A stretch of 64,000 nucleotides of DNA, from NCBI RefSeq assembly GCF_963259705.1, contig NC_081848.1, forward strand, positions 56,168,895-56,232,894. The letters are read 5' to 3'. Positions 1 through 10,081 of the stretch are shown here, piece by piece. Numbering within the stretch: the stretch's first letter is position 1; each line of letters opens with the position of its first letter. Source of the DNA: Myotis daubentonii. Its lineage: Eukaryota > Chordata > Mammalia > Chiroptera > Vespertilionidae. The notes under the pieces are model-generated. The model saw only the letters and a program-made list of their open reading frames with translations, searched no databases and was not told where the DNA came from. Made by a program: the position numbers and the translations under genes.

Positions 1-905
1 AGGGAGACTGTTGCTCAACCATCAGGAAACAGTTGTGCTCAGAAGACATCATTGGTCCTGTGTTTCCTACGGAAATGAGACAATAAATATTGCACTGAAT
101 GTTTGTGGTTTAAGTCCCTAAATGATAAAGAGGGAACAGAATTTGCAGAAAGTTGTGTGGGGTTTTATGCAGAATTTTGTCAGAAGACAATGGTGCTGCA
201 TGTTCTTCTTTGAGTGCAAATGTACATTGCTAAGATTTTTTTTAAGATAGCATGTGCTTTGAAAAAAGGAAATTGCATTTTTAAAGTTTAAATATCTTAT
301 GAGTGAGAAATATAAGAGATCTTACTTATTTTCACTTCTTTAGAAAAATAAAAGATGTTTCTCATATCTTCTTTTCTCCAGTATCTGACTGTTACTATCC
401 TTGGCAAATTGATAATCATTGATGAAAAGCCTAAATGCAAAAAAAAGATATGTTCTTGTTTCTGGAATCCATGCTGTGCCCTATTTTGTTCCTAATAGGA
501 TCAACTGTTTTAGACTTTAGATGTCTTATATTAAAAGTTACAGGAAAAAAGTAAAACTTTTATAGATGCACTTTTAACTCTAACACATCTTTTGGTTTCT
601 CATTATGTTTTATATTTACTTGGGTGCACTGCACAGGGCTATTCATTCTTTTTTAAAGCCATAATGCAAGGTGGTTATCTTTAATATAATGGCTACAATA
701 GGTCAAACCCTGTTCAGACTGGTAAAAGGAAAGAGACATCACTTTCTGCTTCATTCCTCCTGTTACTTTCATATCAGGACAGTAATGGTGTAATCCCTTA
801 CACCTTACAGTTTTACAAAGTACTTTTAAAATGTATTATCACCACAACTACTCTAAGCAAAAGTGATGGAGCAGATAGAAAAATGTTTTAAATAGAAGAT
901 ATGGA
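1..905. other. Intergenic start of window, no gene recognised
   Basis: AT-rich unique-looking sequence without a convincing coding region. An AATAAA at 82-87, about 20-30 bases before a plausible cleavage site, could be the polyadenylation signal of an upstream + strand gene. In mammals GTF2H1 lies upstream of LDHA, so this could be its 3' UTR end, but nothing in the sequence proves it. Bases about 780-860 resemble an old MIR-type repeat. Confidence 0.3.
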
Positions 906-1660
906 CCCTGGCCGAGTAGCTCAGTTGGTTAGAGCAGTGGTCCGCAAACCGCGGCTCTTTGGCCCCTTGAGTGTGGCTCTTTCACAAAATACCACGTGTG
1001 GGCGCGCATGTACGGTGCGATTGAAACTTCATGGCCCATGCACAGAAGTCGGTTTTCGGCCTGGGCGAGTCTATTTTGAAGAAGTGGCGTTAGAAGAAGT
1101 GGGGGGTGTCGGTTGGACGGGAGACGCAGCACGGGGGAGGCGCGCGCAATTCATGCACAAGTTGAGTGAGCCAGTCAGCAGTCTCATTGTGCAGTGGTTA
1201 GTGCTAGTCGCTTCCGCAAATCACGCGCGGGTGGCAAAAGATAGACAAAACGAGTATACAAGACGAGTGCGGATGGGAGAGTTGGAAGAGGACGACCTCA
1301 GCCAACGTACCTCAATCAGATTGAGGACGTTTTTAGCAAAGGCCAGCTTAGGAGTACCCTAATTAAGTTAATAACAATGTACCTACCTATATAGTTTAAG
1401 TTGAAAAAATTTGGCTCTCAAAAGAAATTTCAATCATTGTACTGTTGATATTTGGCTCTGTTGACTAATGAGTCTGCCGACCACTGGGTTAGAGCATCAT
1501 CCTAATTCATCAAGGTTGCGGGTTTAATCCCCAGTTAGGGCGCATACAAGAATCAACCAATGAATGAATACATAAATAAGTGGAACAACAAATCTATGTT
1601 TCTCTGTCTCTCCCAACTTCCTCCCTCCCCAAAAATCAATCAATAAAAAGACAAGAAATA
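906..1660 (+). mobile_element. Ves-type SINE split by a hAT insertion
   Basis: The tRNA-like head (GTAGCTCAGTTGGTTAGAG) ends at 934. The rest of the SINE (box B-like GGTTGCGGGTTTAATCC, pyrimidine-rich body, A-rich tail) resumes at 1487. The intervening 552 bases are a hAT element flanked by an 8-bp duplication of SINE sequence. Confidence 0.85.
935..1486. mobile_element. Non-autonomous hAT transposon (CAGTGGTC family) nested in SINE
   Basis: Terminal inverted repeats begin CAGTGGTCCGCAAAC and end GCCGACCACTG. A perfect 8-bp target-site duplication GGTTAGAG lies at 927-934 and 1487-1494. The interior includes a GC-rich segment with an open frame of 153 codons (901-1362), which starts outside the element and shows no recognisable transposase motif. 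I regard that frame as non-functional. The 8-bp duplication and CA...TG termini are standard for hAT elements. Confidence 0.9.
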
Positions 1661-2754
1661 AAAGAGTATGTCTGTTGGGAAAGGCAGATGTAAAGAAAGA
1701 AAATGCTCTGTTAAAGATTAAGTGATAAATACAGTGAAGCCAGAAAAAAAACTGTTTGGGGGAGCTGAGAAGGCTTCACTGAAGAGGTACATTATAGTTG
1801 AGCCTCTAAGATTGACTCGGGAAAAGAAAGATGACGGTATGAAGGCTTGGAAAGACCCCAGTGTGTTAAAGGAACAGTGTATTTATTGGATTGAAGGGTC
1901 AGTGGTGCCAAGAGGCTGGAAAATCAGTTTACGTTAATGGCTTTGTGTATGAAGGTCAGAAATTGAGGCCTTACCCATTAGGCATAAGGGGTCCCCTGGG
2001 AGAAAATTTGAGCAAATATGTTTTTTTCTGAAGGTCTTCTATGGTTTTTTGCTAGGGTTTTCTCGGTAAAAAGTCTGTCAGGGAGGCTAAAACCTAGAAT
2101 GCTTTTGCAACAATGCAGACTGGAAACTGGTCTGAATTAGAGTAGAGTTCTGGTAAATAGAAAGAAGGAGATTGAGTAAAGGACAGTCCTAAGGTATGTG
2201 ACCAAGTCACTCAGAGAGAAGGAAGGACTTAAGTGATTTCACCAGAGATAGCTCTCAATTTTATGTCTACTTTGCATTTGAAATATTTGATCCTTCAAGT
2301 CCTTTAAAAGTGAACTTTGGCCGCCATTTAGGCCTGCTATGGCCTTACCTTCCCACTGTGGGAAATGATAACCATTGATGACTGAGGGCTGCTCTAAACC
2401 AGCATGTACCAAGCACCTTTGCTGCTATATCTCACTTCATTCTCACAACAGCCAGTGCATCAGATGGTGCTATAGATTGTAAATGTTGTGGGCATTAATT
2501 TATCCAAATGGATACAGTAAGTGGCAGAGCTGGAATTGACCCTAAACTGCTAAGCTTCTGTAGCCACTTCGGGATAAGATGCTTGTGAAGTCGGAAGCTT
2601 TGATTCCCAGCCTGTGCTCCTGTTGCCTAATTGTATTTTTGACTGCCCTGTCAGTCACTCCTGCCTCCACTTCTCTTCTGTGCTACTTGTATGGCAAAGC
2701 ACATTTTGGGGTTAGTCTGCTCAGTTGGTCCCATTAGCCCAGAAGGCTGCAAAA
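1661..2754. other. Intergenic, no gene; old MIR/L2-like repeat
   Basis: No supported gene. About 2390-2570 reads like an ancient MIR/L2-type repeat (AGCACCTTTG, CTCACTTCATTCTCACAACAGCC, AAGTGGCAGAGCTGG). The short open frame at 1722-1937 has no recognisable features. Confidence 0.4.
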
Positions 2755-3911
2755 TCTACACTAATAAAAGAGAAACATGGTAATTGGCGTACGACCGCTA
2801 CCCTTTTCATTGGCTAATCAGCGAGATATGCAAATTAACTGTCAGCCAAGATGGCGGCCGGCAGCCAGGCAGCTTGAAACTAACGTGAGGCTTGCTTGCC
2901 TCAGTGACGGAGGAAACCAACGTTCCCCGCCTGCGGCTGCAGGCCTCTGAGCAGGCAGTTTAAGAAACATTGTAAGGAATACCACCCGACTTCAGCCAGC
3001 AGATTCGCAACATTGTAAGCAAAGGCCAGAAACCTACTTTCAGCCGGAGGCCTAAGAGCTGGAGCCAAGCCTCAAGGTAAAGCTGGCCAGAATAAAAAAA
3101 AAAAAAAAAAGGAGAAAAGGAGCAGTTGGGAGCTTCAGTCACTCCCAACCTGAAAACAGCCCTCAACCCCTCACCCAGACTGGCCAGGCACCCCAGTGGG
3201 GACCCCCACCCTGATCCAGGACACCCTTCAGGGAAAACCAGCTGGCCCCACCCATGCACCAGGCCTCTACCCTATATAGTAAAAGGGTAATATGCCTCCG
3301 GGCACCGGGATCAGCGTGACAGGGGGCAGTGCCCAAACGCCCTGATCGCCCTGCGGCTCTGTGTGTGACAGGGGGCGGGGCCCCAACCCCCTGAGCAGCC
3401 CTGCTCTGTGCTTGATAGGGGGGAGCTCCCCAACCACCCCCCCCCAACGGGCCCTGCTCTGTGTGTGATGGGGTAGAGCCATAACCTCCCCCTCGGCCTT
3501 GCCCTGAGTGTGAGAGTGGCGGCGCCCCAACCCCTGATGGGCCTTGCTCTGTGCTTGACAGAGGGTGGCGCCGCAACCTCCCCCTCGACCCTGCCTTGAG
3601 TGTGACAGGGGACGGTGCCCAACCCCCCAATAGGCCCTACCCTGAGCGTGACTGAGGGTGGCATCACAACCTCCCAATCTGCCCTGCTCTGTGCATGACG
3701 GGGCAGGGCCCCAACTCCCCAATCGGCCCTGCTCTGAGCCCAACCAGGGGCTGCACCTAGGGATTGGGCCTGCCCTCTGCCACCCGGGAGCAGGCCTAAG
3801 CCAGCAGGTCATTATCTCCCGATGGGTCCCAGACTGCGAGAGGGCACAGGCCGAGCTGAGGGACACCCCCTCCCCCGCGAGTGCACAAATTTTTGTGCAC
3901 CGGGCCTCTAG
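2755..3911 (+). mobile_element. HeliBat-like Helitron, complete ends, with internal tandem repeats
   Basis: It starts TCTACACTAATAAAAGAG and ends CCGGGCCTCTAG, preceded by the hairpin GTGCAC-AAATTTTT-GTGCAC. It sits between A and T, as Helitrons do. The first about 100 bases closely match the copy at 51212-52254. Bases about 3310-3740 are GC-rich imperfect tandem repeats (recurring CCCTGCTCTGTG and GTGACAGGGGGCGG, period near 58 bases). These create long open frames on the - strand (up to 199 codons) with proline/glycine-rich, non-protein-like composition. No Rep/helicase gene is present, so it is non-autonomous. Confidence 0.88.
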
Positions 3912-4345
3912 TATAATATAATGAAACCATGTCCTGCCTTAGGAAACCGCGTGTCTCCTGGAAAGAAGCATAAAGTCAGTAGTACTAGTCTGCTTTAGAT
4001 TTACACTGCAAAATGAGTAGGACACCTTGTGATAACCACAACAGTCTGGAACACCCCCGCCCCCCCCAAAAAAGCTTAAACATCTGTATCTAGAAAGATA
4101 ACCTGAAAGCGATTTCCTGTTGGTGCATGTATTGTCAGGAGCCAACAGTGGAGTGGCCCTGAGGTGGAAGGCTGCCCATTTTAAACTTAGAATTGCTGTC
4201 TCCAGTGTCAAGACTTGTGGGATTCCTCTGCATTACCTCTGCCCTTTCCCAGTTTAGCTTCTTCAAGACTCAGCTGTTCTCCCAGTTCCTGAGTCCAGGA
4301 TAATCTTAGTTATTTTCAGCTCAAATTGTCCAGAGCTGGAGCATT
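3912..4345. other. Intergenic, no feature recognised
   Basis: Short unique stretch between a Helitron and a hAT element. Open frames here have no recognisable domain. Confidence 0.3.
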
Positions 4346-4353
4346 GCCTAGAG

Positions 4354-4588
4354 CAGTGATGGCGAACCTATGACACGCGTGTCAGAGGTGACACACGAAC
4401 TCATTTTTTTGGTTGATTTTTCTTTGTTAAATGGCATTTAAATATATAAAATAAATATCAAAAATATACATCTTTGTCTTACTATGGTTGCAGATATCAA
4501 AAAATTTCTATATGTGACACGGCACCAGAGTTAAGTTAGGGTTTTTCAAAATGCTGACACGCCGAGCTCAATAGGTTCACCATCACTG
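4354..4588 (+). mobile_element. Non-autonomous hAT (CAGTGATGGCGAACC family), copy 1
   Basis: Termini are CAGTGATGGCGAACCTATG and GGTTCACCATCACTG. A perfect 8-bp target duplication GCCTAGAG lies at 4346-4353 and 4589-4596. The 235-bp AT-rich interior has no coding capacity. Related copies lie at 7146-7380, 56757-56992 and, truncated, 55701-55793. Confidence 0.92.
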
Positions 4589-4637
4589 GCCTAGAGCCTG
4601 GTCCCGGAGTGATCAGCCTTACTTTGTAATCCATATT

Positions 4638-5351
4638 TGCCGGGGTCCAACCCCAGCAGGTCCAGGGGTTCCCAAAGGCGTAGACGGAGTCGGCGAAGAA
4701 GGAATGACACGGAGACAGCGTTCAGTTGATCAGCAGCCTAGCCAGGATCTCCAGCCAAGTTCTGGTCTGGATCTCCAGAGAGGTTCTGCTGTTTATTGTC
4801 TTGTTACATCCGTATTTATCCCAGTTGATTTTAATCCTGTCAATTTCTATTACAAAGGTTAGGGCGTTTCTTATCTCCATTCCAGGGAGTAAAGATTATG
4901 TAGCTTAAGCATGATTGTTTGTAGTGATTAACTACCCGCCTGGCACTTAGTTAAGGAGTTTCATCCCCTCCCTGACTTCAGGGAAAAATTCCTACCTGGG
5001 GAAACAACCTTTCTCGGAGAGGTGACCTTGGTTAAAACACACAGTGCTAAGGGGAGCAAACATATTAAGAACAGTATGCTATATACGCCAGGTCCCTTGA
5101 AACATATGCTGTGCAGATGTTTCCTTCCTGCAGCGACTGTGTCAAGCAGCAAGGATGGACCGGCTTCCGGCACATATTCTTGCCTGGCTGTGTATTAAAG
5201 TTACAGAAACGACTTTGGAATTCAAACTTTGTAACCACAGAACCCTGCTTTCATAGTCTTTCACAGAATCAATCACTAATACATAGGACCAACATGGAAT
5301 TGCACCTGTTGAGGCAGAGCCAAAGACCCAGCTCCTCCCACTCCTCTAACA
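4638..5351 (-). mobile_element. Solo LTR of an endogenous retrovirus (class II-like)
   Basis: On the - strand the element opens with TGTTAGAGG (5351) and closes with GGTTGGACCCCGGCA (4638), i.e. TG...CA ends. An AATAAA (- strand, near 4793-4798) precedes about 155 bases of R/U5-like sequence. The length (about 714 bp) fits an LTR. No internal retroviral sequence adjoins it, and I found no matching target duplication. The U5 end resembles betaretrovirus-like mammalian LTRs; that class assignment is an inference. Confidence 0.6.
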
Positions 5352-5464
5352 GTACAGGATAAAAAACAAATACCCTCTCTGGCCACCTGGCAACCTGCTA
5401 TGTTTGTTGGGGTGGCTGATAATGAGCCGGCTGAAGCTGAAGTATAAGGTAAATTCTGGCTTAA

Positions 5465-5634
5465 GTTTGTTTTTATTTTTTCTTAATTTTAGAGAGAGAA
5501 ACATCTGTTGTCTCACATGTCCTGACTGGGCATTGAATCCACAACCTGCGTATGTGCCCTGACCAGGAATTGAACCCGCCACCTTTTGATGTACTGGATG
5601 ATGCTCCAACCAACTGGGCCACACAGGCCAGGGC
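5465..5634 (-). mobile_element. Ves-type SINE, minus orientation
   Basis: The tRNA-like head is at the right end (complement of GGCCTGTGTGGCCCAGTTGG) and the T-run at the left. It is flanked by a 13-bp duplication AATTCTGGCTTAA (5452-5464 and 5635-5647). Confidence 0.88.
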
Positions 5635-5651
5635 AATTCTGGCTTAAATTT

Positions 5652-6001
5652 AAAAGTTTACTTACCGGTAGTCATAGAAATAAATAGTAAGATGGTAGAC
5701 TTAAAGCCAACTTATAGCAATTACATTCAATGTAAACAAACTGAATACTCTAAAAGATTGTCAGATTGGATCAAAAAACATGATTCAACTGAATGCTAGT
5801 TATAATCACAGAAATGTCTACACTTACCTCACTGGACTTGCCCTCCCATCATGTGTCAAATTCAGGTTCAATAGGTGTTCCCGTTCAAAGGCCTTTATTG
5901 CCCAAATTTATTTCTGGTTCTAGTAGCTAAATGTCTGGTGGACAGAGCAATGAAAAGGGAATGACAAATACGAGCTCATTGACCATTAATGTCCATTTAG
6001 A
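5652..6001. other. Intergenic, no feature recognised
   Basis: AT-rich sequence between two SINEs with no coding or repeat signature I can name. Confidence 0.3.
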
Positions 6002-6016
6002 AAAATTATAAAAGTA

Positions 6017-6196
6017 GCCCCAGCCAGGTGGCTCGGTTGATGGCTTGGTTGGTTGGAACATTGTCCTATACACCAAACGGTTGTGGATTCAATCCTCAGT
6101 CGGGGCATGTACGGGAGGCAACCGATAGATGTTTCTCTCACATTTATGTTTTTCTCTCCAAAAATCAATAAACATAACCTCAGGTGAGGATTTCTT
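6017..6196 (+). mobile_element. Ves-type SINE, plus orientation
   Basis: Head CCCCAGCCAGGTGGCTCGG, tail AAAAATCAATAAAC, and a 15-bp duplication AAAATTATAAAAGTA at 6002-6016 and 6197-6211. Confidence 0.88.
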
Positions 6197-6586
6197 AAAA
6201 TTATAAAAGTATATTTTTTAAAGTTTTAGTAGTACTGAAGTATATAAAACAGAAAATGTTTCTGTACCCTTACCCCCAATCTCACTTTATCAAGGTTTTC
6301 TTCCAGACATTTTTCTATGCACTTTAAATTATTTTTCTAAACTACAGGATTTTCTGGCAAAGAGACACCTGTGCACACATTGATGCCTTTTAAGATAAAC
6401 CTTGACAATGGGGCTCATCTCCATTTGTGGCCCTATCCAATTTTTTGTGAATTTTGGTCCTAGCCTTTAGTATGCTGTTTCTGGCACTTGGTGATCCATA
6501 AGAACAGGCTAGGCCTGGCCTCAATACAACAAGTTCCTGGACTTTTACATGTACAGTCAGTTCCCATCACCCAACAACATTTAGAC

Positions 6587-7013
6587 CAGGGGTCCTCAAA
6601 CTACGGCCCGCGGGCCACATGCAAATACAAATATTGTATTTGTTCCCGTTTTGTTTTTTTTACTTCAAAATAAGGTATGTGCAGTGTGCATAGGAATTTG
6701 TTCATAGTTTTTTTTATATATATATTTTATTGATTTTTTACAGAGAGGAAGAGAGAAAGAGAGCTAGAAACATCGATGAGAGAGAAACATCGATCAGCTG
6801 CCTCCTGCACATCTCCCACTGGGGATGTGCCCGCAACCCAGGCACATGCCCTTGACCGGAATCGAACCTGGGACCCTTCAGTCCACAGGCCGATGCTCTA
6901 TCCACTGAGCCAAACCGGTTTCGGCATAGTTTTTTTTTAAACTATAGTCCGGCCCTCCAATGGTCTGAGGGACAGTGAACTGGCTCCCTCTTTAAAAAGT
7001 TTGAGGACCCCTG
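6587..7013 (+). mobile_element. Non-autonomous hAT (CAGGGGTCCTCAAAC family) interrupted by a SINE
   Basis: Termini are CAGGGGTCCTCAAACTACGG and AGTTTGAGGACCCCTG. A perfect 8-bp duplication ATTTAGAC lies at 6579-6586 and 7014-7021. A minus-strand Ves SINE (6716-6924) with its own target duplication is inserted inside, so the hAT predates the SINE. Confidence 0.92.
6716..6924 (-). mobile_element. Ves-type SINE nested in hAT
   Basis: Minus-orientation SINE with box B complement (GGAATCGAACCTGGGACC) and head at the right (GAGCCAAACCGGTTTCGG). It is flanked by CATAGTTTTTTTT on both sides (6703-6715 and 6925-6937). Confidence 0.9.
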
Positions 7014-7084
7014 ATTTAGACCCACAGATACAAAGAGTAGAGAAAAAGTAGCATTCCAATATGCCTTCCCAGGATGGATTGCAA

Positions 7085-7520
7085 CCTCAACAGTAGTGGA
7101 GACGTAGTATAGCGGAGCTGTTAGAGCACAGACTAGGACCTAGGCCAGTGATGGCGAACCTTTTGAGCTCGGCGTGGCAGCATTTTGAAAAACCCTAACT
7201 TAATTCTGGTGCCGTGTCACATATAGAAATTTTTTGATATTTGCAACCGTAGTAAAACAAAGACTTATATTTTTGATATTTATTTTATATATTTAAATGC
7301 CATTTAACAAAGAAAAATCAACCAAAAAAATGAGTTCGCGTGTCACCTCTGACACGCGTGTTATAGGTTCGCCATCACTGACGTAGGCTGTTTGGGTTCA
7401 AATCCCAGCCTTGAGCAACTTACTGAATCTGTCTCCATTTCTTCATCAATAACATGGTTCTTACTTGAAGTCATACTTGACTGACAGGGTTATTGTGAGG
7501 AGAATACAAGGCACTTGGTC
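7085..7520 (+). repeat. MIR-type ancient SINE split by a hAT
   Basis: 7085-7145 (GTAGTATAGCGG...AGAGCACAGACTAGG) and 7381-7520 (GTTTGGGTTCAAATCCCAGC...) together read as a MIR core. The hAT at 7146-7380 divides it. Confidence 0.65.
7146..7380 (-). mobile_element. Non-autonomous hAT (CAGTGATGGCGAACC family), copy 2
   Basis: Inverted relative to the copy at 4354, with termini CAGTGATGGCGAACC and GGTTCGCCATCACTG. The 8-bp duplication is ACCTAGGC/ACGTAGGC (7138-7145 and 7381-7388), one mismatch. Confidence 0.9.
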
Positions 7521-7849
7521 ACCTGTTTCAGACCCGCCCGCGGCACAGCTCCAGCTCAGACAAGGGAGAGCAGGTTGGGAAGCAGGTGGTGTCATGGTCT
7601 CTACTGGCTCGTGGGGGCCAACCCTATTCTTAGATTGGACTCTTGAAAGCTTCCCAGGAAATGTCTTCAGTTCAACATTCCAGATTGTTCCAAAGGGATG
7701 GGAAAAGGGACTAACATTTATTGAGCACCTACCTGGTGTGGAGCTTTACATTTAAGCCTTGCATCAACCATGGAAAAGGAGGAAACTGGTAACCCCTCCC
7801 TGACCAGACCAGCCAAGTGTATAACTGACTGTAGTGCTAAATAATAAGG
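7521..7849. other. Intergenic, no gene
   Basis: No supported gene. A fragment near 7707-7740 (ATTTATTGAGCACCTACC) resembles the 3' part of an L2/MIR-class repeat. Confidence 0.3.
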
Positions 7850-8061
7850 CAGTGGTTCTCAACCTGTGGGTCACAACCCATTTGGCGGTCGAATGACCCT
7901 TTCACAGGGGTCGCCTAAGACCATCCTGCATATCAGATATTTACATGACGATTCATAACAGTAGCAACATTACAGTTACGAAGTAGCAATGAAAATAATT
8001 TTATGGTTGGGTCACAACACGAGGAACTGTATTTAAAGGGCCAGAAGGTTGAGAACCACTG
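7850..8061 (+). mobile_element. Non-autonomous hAT (CAGTGGTTCTCAACC family), copy 1
   Basis: Termini are CAGTGGTTCTCAACCTGTGG and GGTTGAGAACCACTG. The flanks share only TAAGG, so the 8-bp duplication is imperfect. Same family as 9873-10073 and 47439-47661. Confidence 0.85.
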
Positions 8062-8289
8062 TAAGGCATCCCTCTTTTAAAAAAGAAAAGTAGGCATTAT
8101 GTGCAGGTTCTGGAACAGCCCTCACCTAAGGAAGGGGTCAGGCTAGGCCTGGTGCAAGGCCGAGAATTCCACAAACAAGTTACAGTCTGAAATAGATGAA
8201 ACAAACTGTCAGAACAGTGACCACAACTCGCCTCTCTCCTTAGCACATTTCCTGATAGGAATATTGAGCAACTCCCCCGTACCATGTCA

Positions 8290-8440
8290 TGTTGGTATTG
8301 ACCCTATTAGGTGGGCACTATTATTTTTCCTATTTCACAGACGCATAAGGCTTAGAAAGTGACTTGCCCACAAACACAGGCAGTAGGAGCAGAGTCGGGG
8401 ATGGAAGTCAAGTGTGTCTGGCTCCCAAACCGGAGATTCC
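8290..8440 (+). repeat. MIR/L2-class ancient repeat fragment
   Basis: The order GTGGGCACTATTATTTTTCC, ATTTCACAGACGCATAAGG, AAAGTGACTTGCCCACA and a later GATGGAAGTCAAGTGTG follows the pattern of a diverged MIR. Confidence 0.45.
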
Positions 8441-8686
8441 TACTGAGACCCTCTTTCTGGGTGACTGGTGCAACATAGAGGAATGCAGTGCACTTGGAGC
8501 CCTGCTGTCTACTCCTCATCCCTTAGATATGAAGAGCGTCTCTCCAAGTGGTGGGGGCAAAAAGGGGATGTCTATATCCTGAAAAGCCTGGACAGAAAGA
8601 TGGGGGTCTTCTTAGAGGGGGGTCCCTCTGGGCTTTTTGTTCCCCACCCTCTCTGTCCCCAAGACTTACTTAACAATACATCACAG

Positions 8687-8903
8687 CCGAAACCGGTTTG
8701 GCTCAGTGGATAGAGCGTCGGCCTGCGGACTGAAAGGTCCCAGGTTCGATTCCGGTCAAGGGCATGTACCTGGGTTGCGGGCATATCCCCAGTGGGAGAT
8801 GTGCAGGAGGCGGCTGATCGATGTTTCTCTCTCATCGATGTTTCTAACTCTCTATCTCTCTCCCTTCCTCTCTGTAAAAAATCAATAAAATATATTAAAA
8901 AAA
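8687..8903 (+). mobile_element. Ves-type SINE, plus orientation, 12-bp TSD
   Basis: Head CCGAAACCGGTTTGGCTCAG, box B GGTTCGATTCC, tail AAAAATCAATAAAATAT. A perfect duplication AATACATCACAG lies at 8675-8686 and 8904-8915. Low divergence suggests a young insertion. Confidence 0.93.
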
Positions 8904-9189
8904 AATACATCACAGAAACAGGCTGGCAAGAGCTGCCCAGATGGTCACTTGGCCCCAGGCACATTCCTGCTGCTCAGATCAGTGAGGGAGCAGCCTCCAT
9001 GCAGATGCCTGTGTAAACCTCATTGATTTTCTGCTTCATTAGGTCAGTGAGGGTTTGCAGCTCCCGCAGAGAGCCCTCTCCAGCAAGGTCTAGCAATCTC
9101 CTGGAGGAACTCCCCAGTGTCCCTGCTATTAGGGGCCGTAGCTGCTCCTGGTTTCCAGGCCGGGAGCCTGCCCAGATGCCACCTGGAGT

Positions 9190-9385
9190 TCATGAAGCCT
9201 GGCTACAGCACATCTGGGTGTGTGACTCTGGGCAAATGCCTCTACCTCCCTAAGACTCAGTTCCTGTTCCTGTAAAATGCGGATAATAATGTTCCCTACT
9301 CCACAGGGTAGTTGTGAGGATTAAATTAGATAAGGCAGGAGTGCTGGTACATATTAACTATTCAGTAGACATGCGAGTGATTATT
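9190..9385 (+). repeat. MIR-type ancient SINE
   Basis: Recognisable MIR order: TGTGTGACTCTGGGCAAATG, CTCAGTTCCTGTTCCTGTAA, TGTGAGGATTAAATTAGA. Confidence 0.7.
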
Positions 9386-9670
9386 ATTATTGCAATTCGC
9401 ATAGACCCACGAAGTCTGGTGGCCCAGCACTGATTGGGAAGCACCCTTCAGCAATCACTAACAATTTCAAAGTGGCTCAAATCTCTGGTTTGCTCTCTGA
9501 CAAAATGAGAGTGGTGATCACAGTGATGTCCACAGCCGTGGTTACCAAAACTCCTTTCCTCTCTAATCCACTTCCATCTGTCCACAGAAGTTAGGGCATC
9601 TCTTTCCAAATCTCCCACAGCCTGTGGACCAAAATCCTTCTCCCCACCTACCATCTCACTACCAGATACC

Positions 9671-9804
9671 TTTTTTTTTTTTTTTTAGAGCGAGAAAGAG
9701 AACCATCAATTTGTTGTTCCACTTATTTATACATTCAGGAATGGAACCTGCAACCTTGGCATATCAGGATCATACTCTAACCAGATTGCTTCTCATCCAG
9801 GGCC
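9671..9804 (-). mobile_element. Degenerate Ves-type SINE, minus orientation
   Basis: T-run at left, then ACTTATTTATACATTCAGG and a diverged tRNA-like head ending CATCCAGGGCC. No target duplication seen. Confidence 0.65.
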
Positions 9805-9872
9805 CCGCCAGGTATTCTTATTGCTGCATCACAAAAGCTCAAACTTGAGCAAAGACCAAACTCTCCATAGAG

Positions 9873-10073
9873 CAGTGGTTCTCAACCTTCTGGCCCTTTA
9901 AATACAGTTCCTCATGTTGTGACCCAACCATAAAATTATTTTCGTTGCTATAATGTTGCTACTGTTATGAATCATAATGTAAATATCTGATATGCAGGAT
10001 GGTCTTAGGCGACCCCTGTGAAAGGGTCATTTGACCGCCAAAGGGGTCGCGACCCACAGGTTGAGAACCTTTG
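9873..10073 (-). mobile_element. Non-autonomous hAT (CAGTGGTTCTCAACC family), copy 2
   Basis: Termini CAGTGGTTCTCAACC and GGTTGAGAACCTTTG. The target duplication is CCATAGAG/CCATAGCG (9865-9872 and 10074-10081). Confidence 0.88.
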
Positions 10074-10081
10074 CCATAGCG

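Noticed and set aside
901..1362. 153-codon open frame
   Set aside because: It starts in a SINE and runs through a hAT element. No transposase motif is recognisable, and base composition explains the open frame.
3163..3866. Three overlapping 118-199 codon frames on the - strand
   Set aside because: All are products of GC-rich tandem repeats inside a Helitron. Frames in all phases look alike.
8687..8903. tRNA gene-like head with A and B boxes
   Set aside because: It is the tRNA-derived part of a Ves SINE with tail and target duplication, as are all other such hits in the window.
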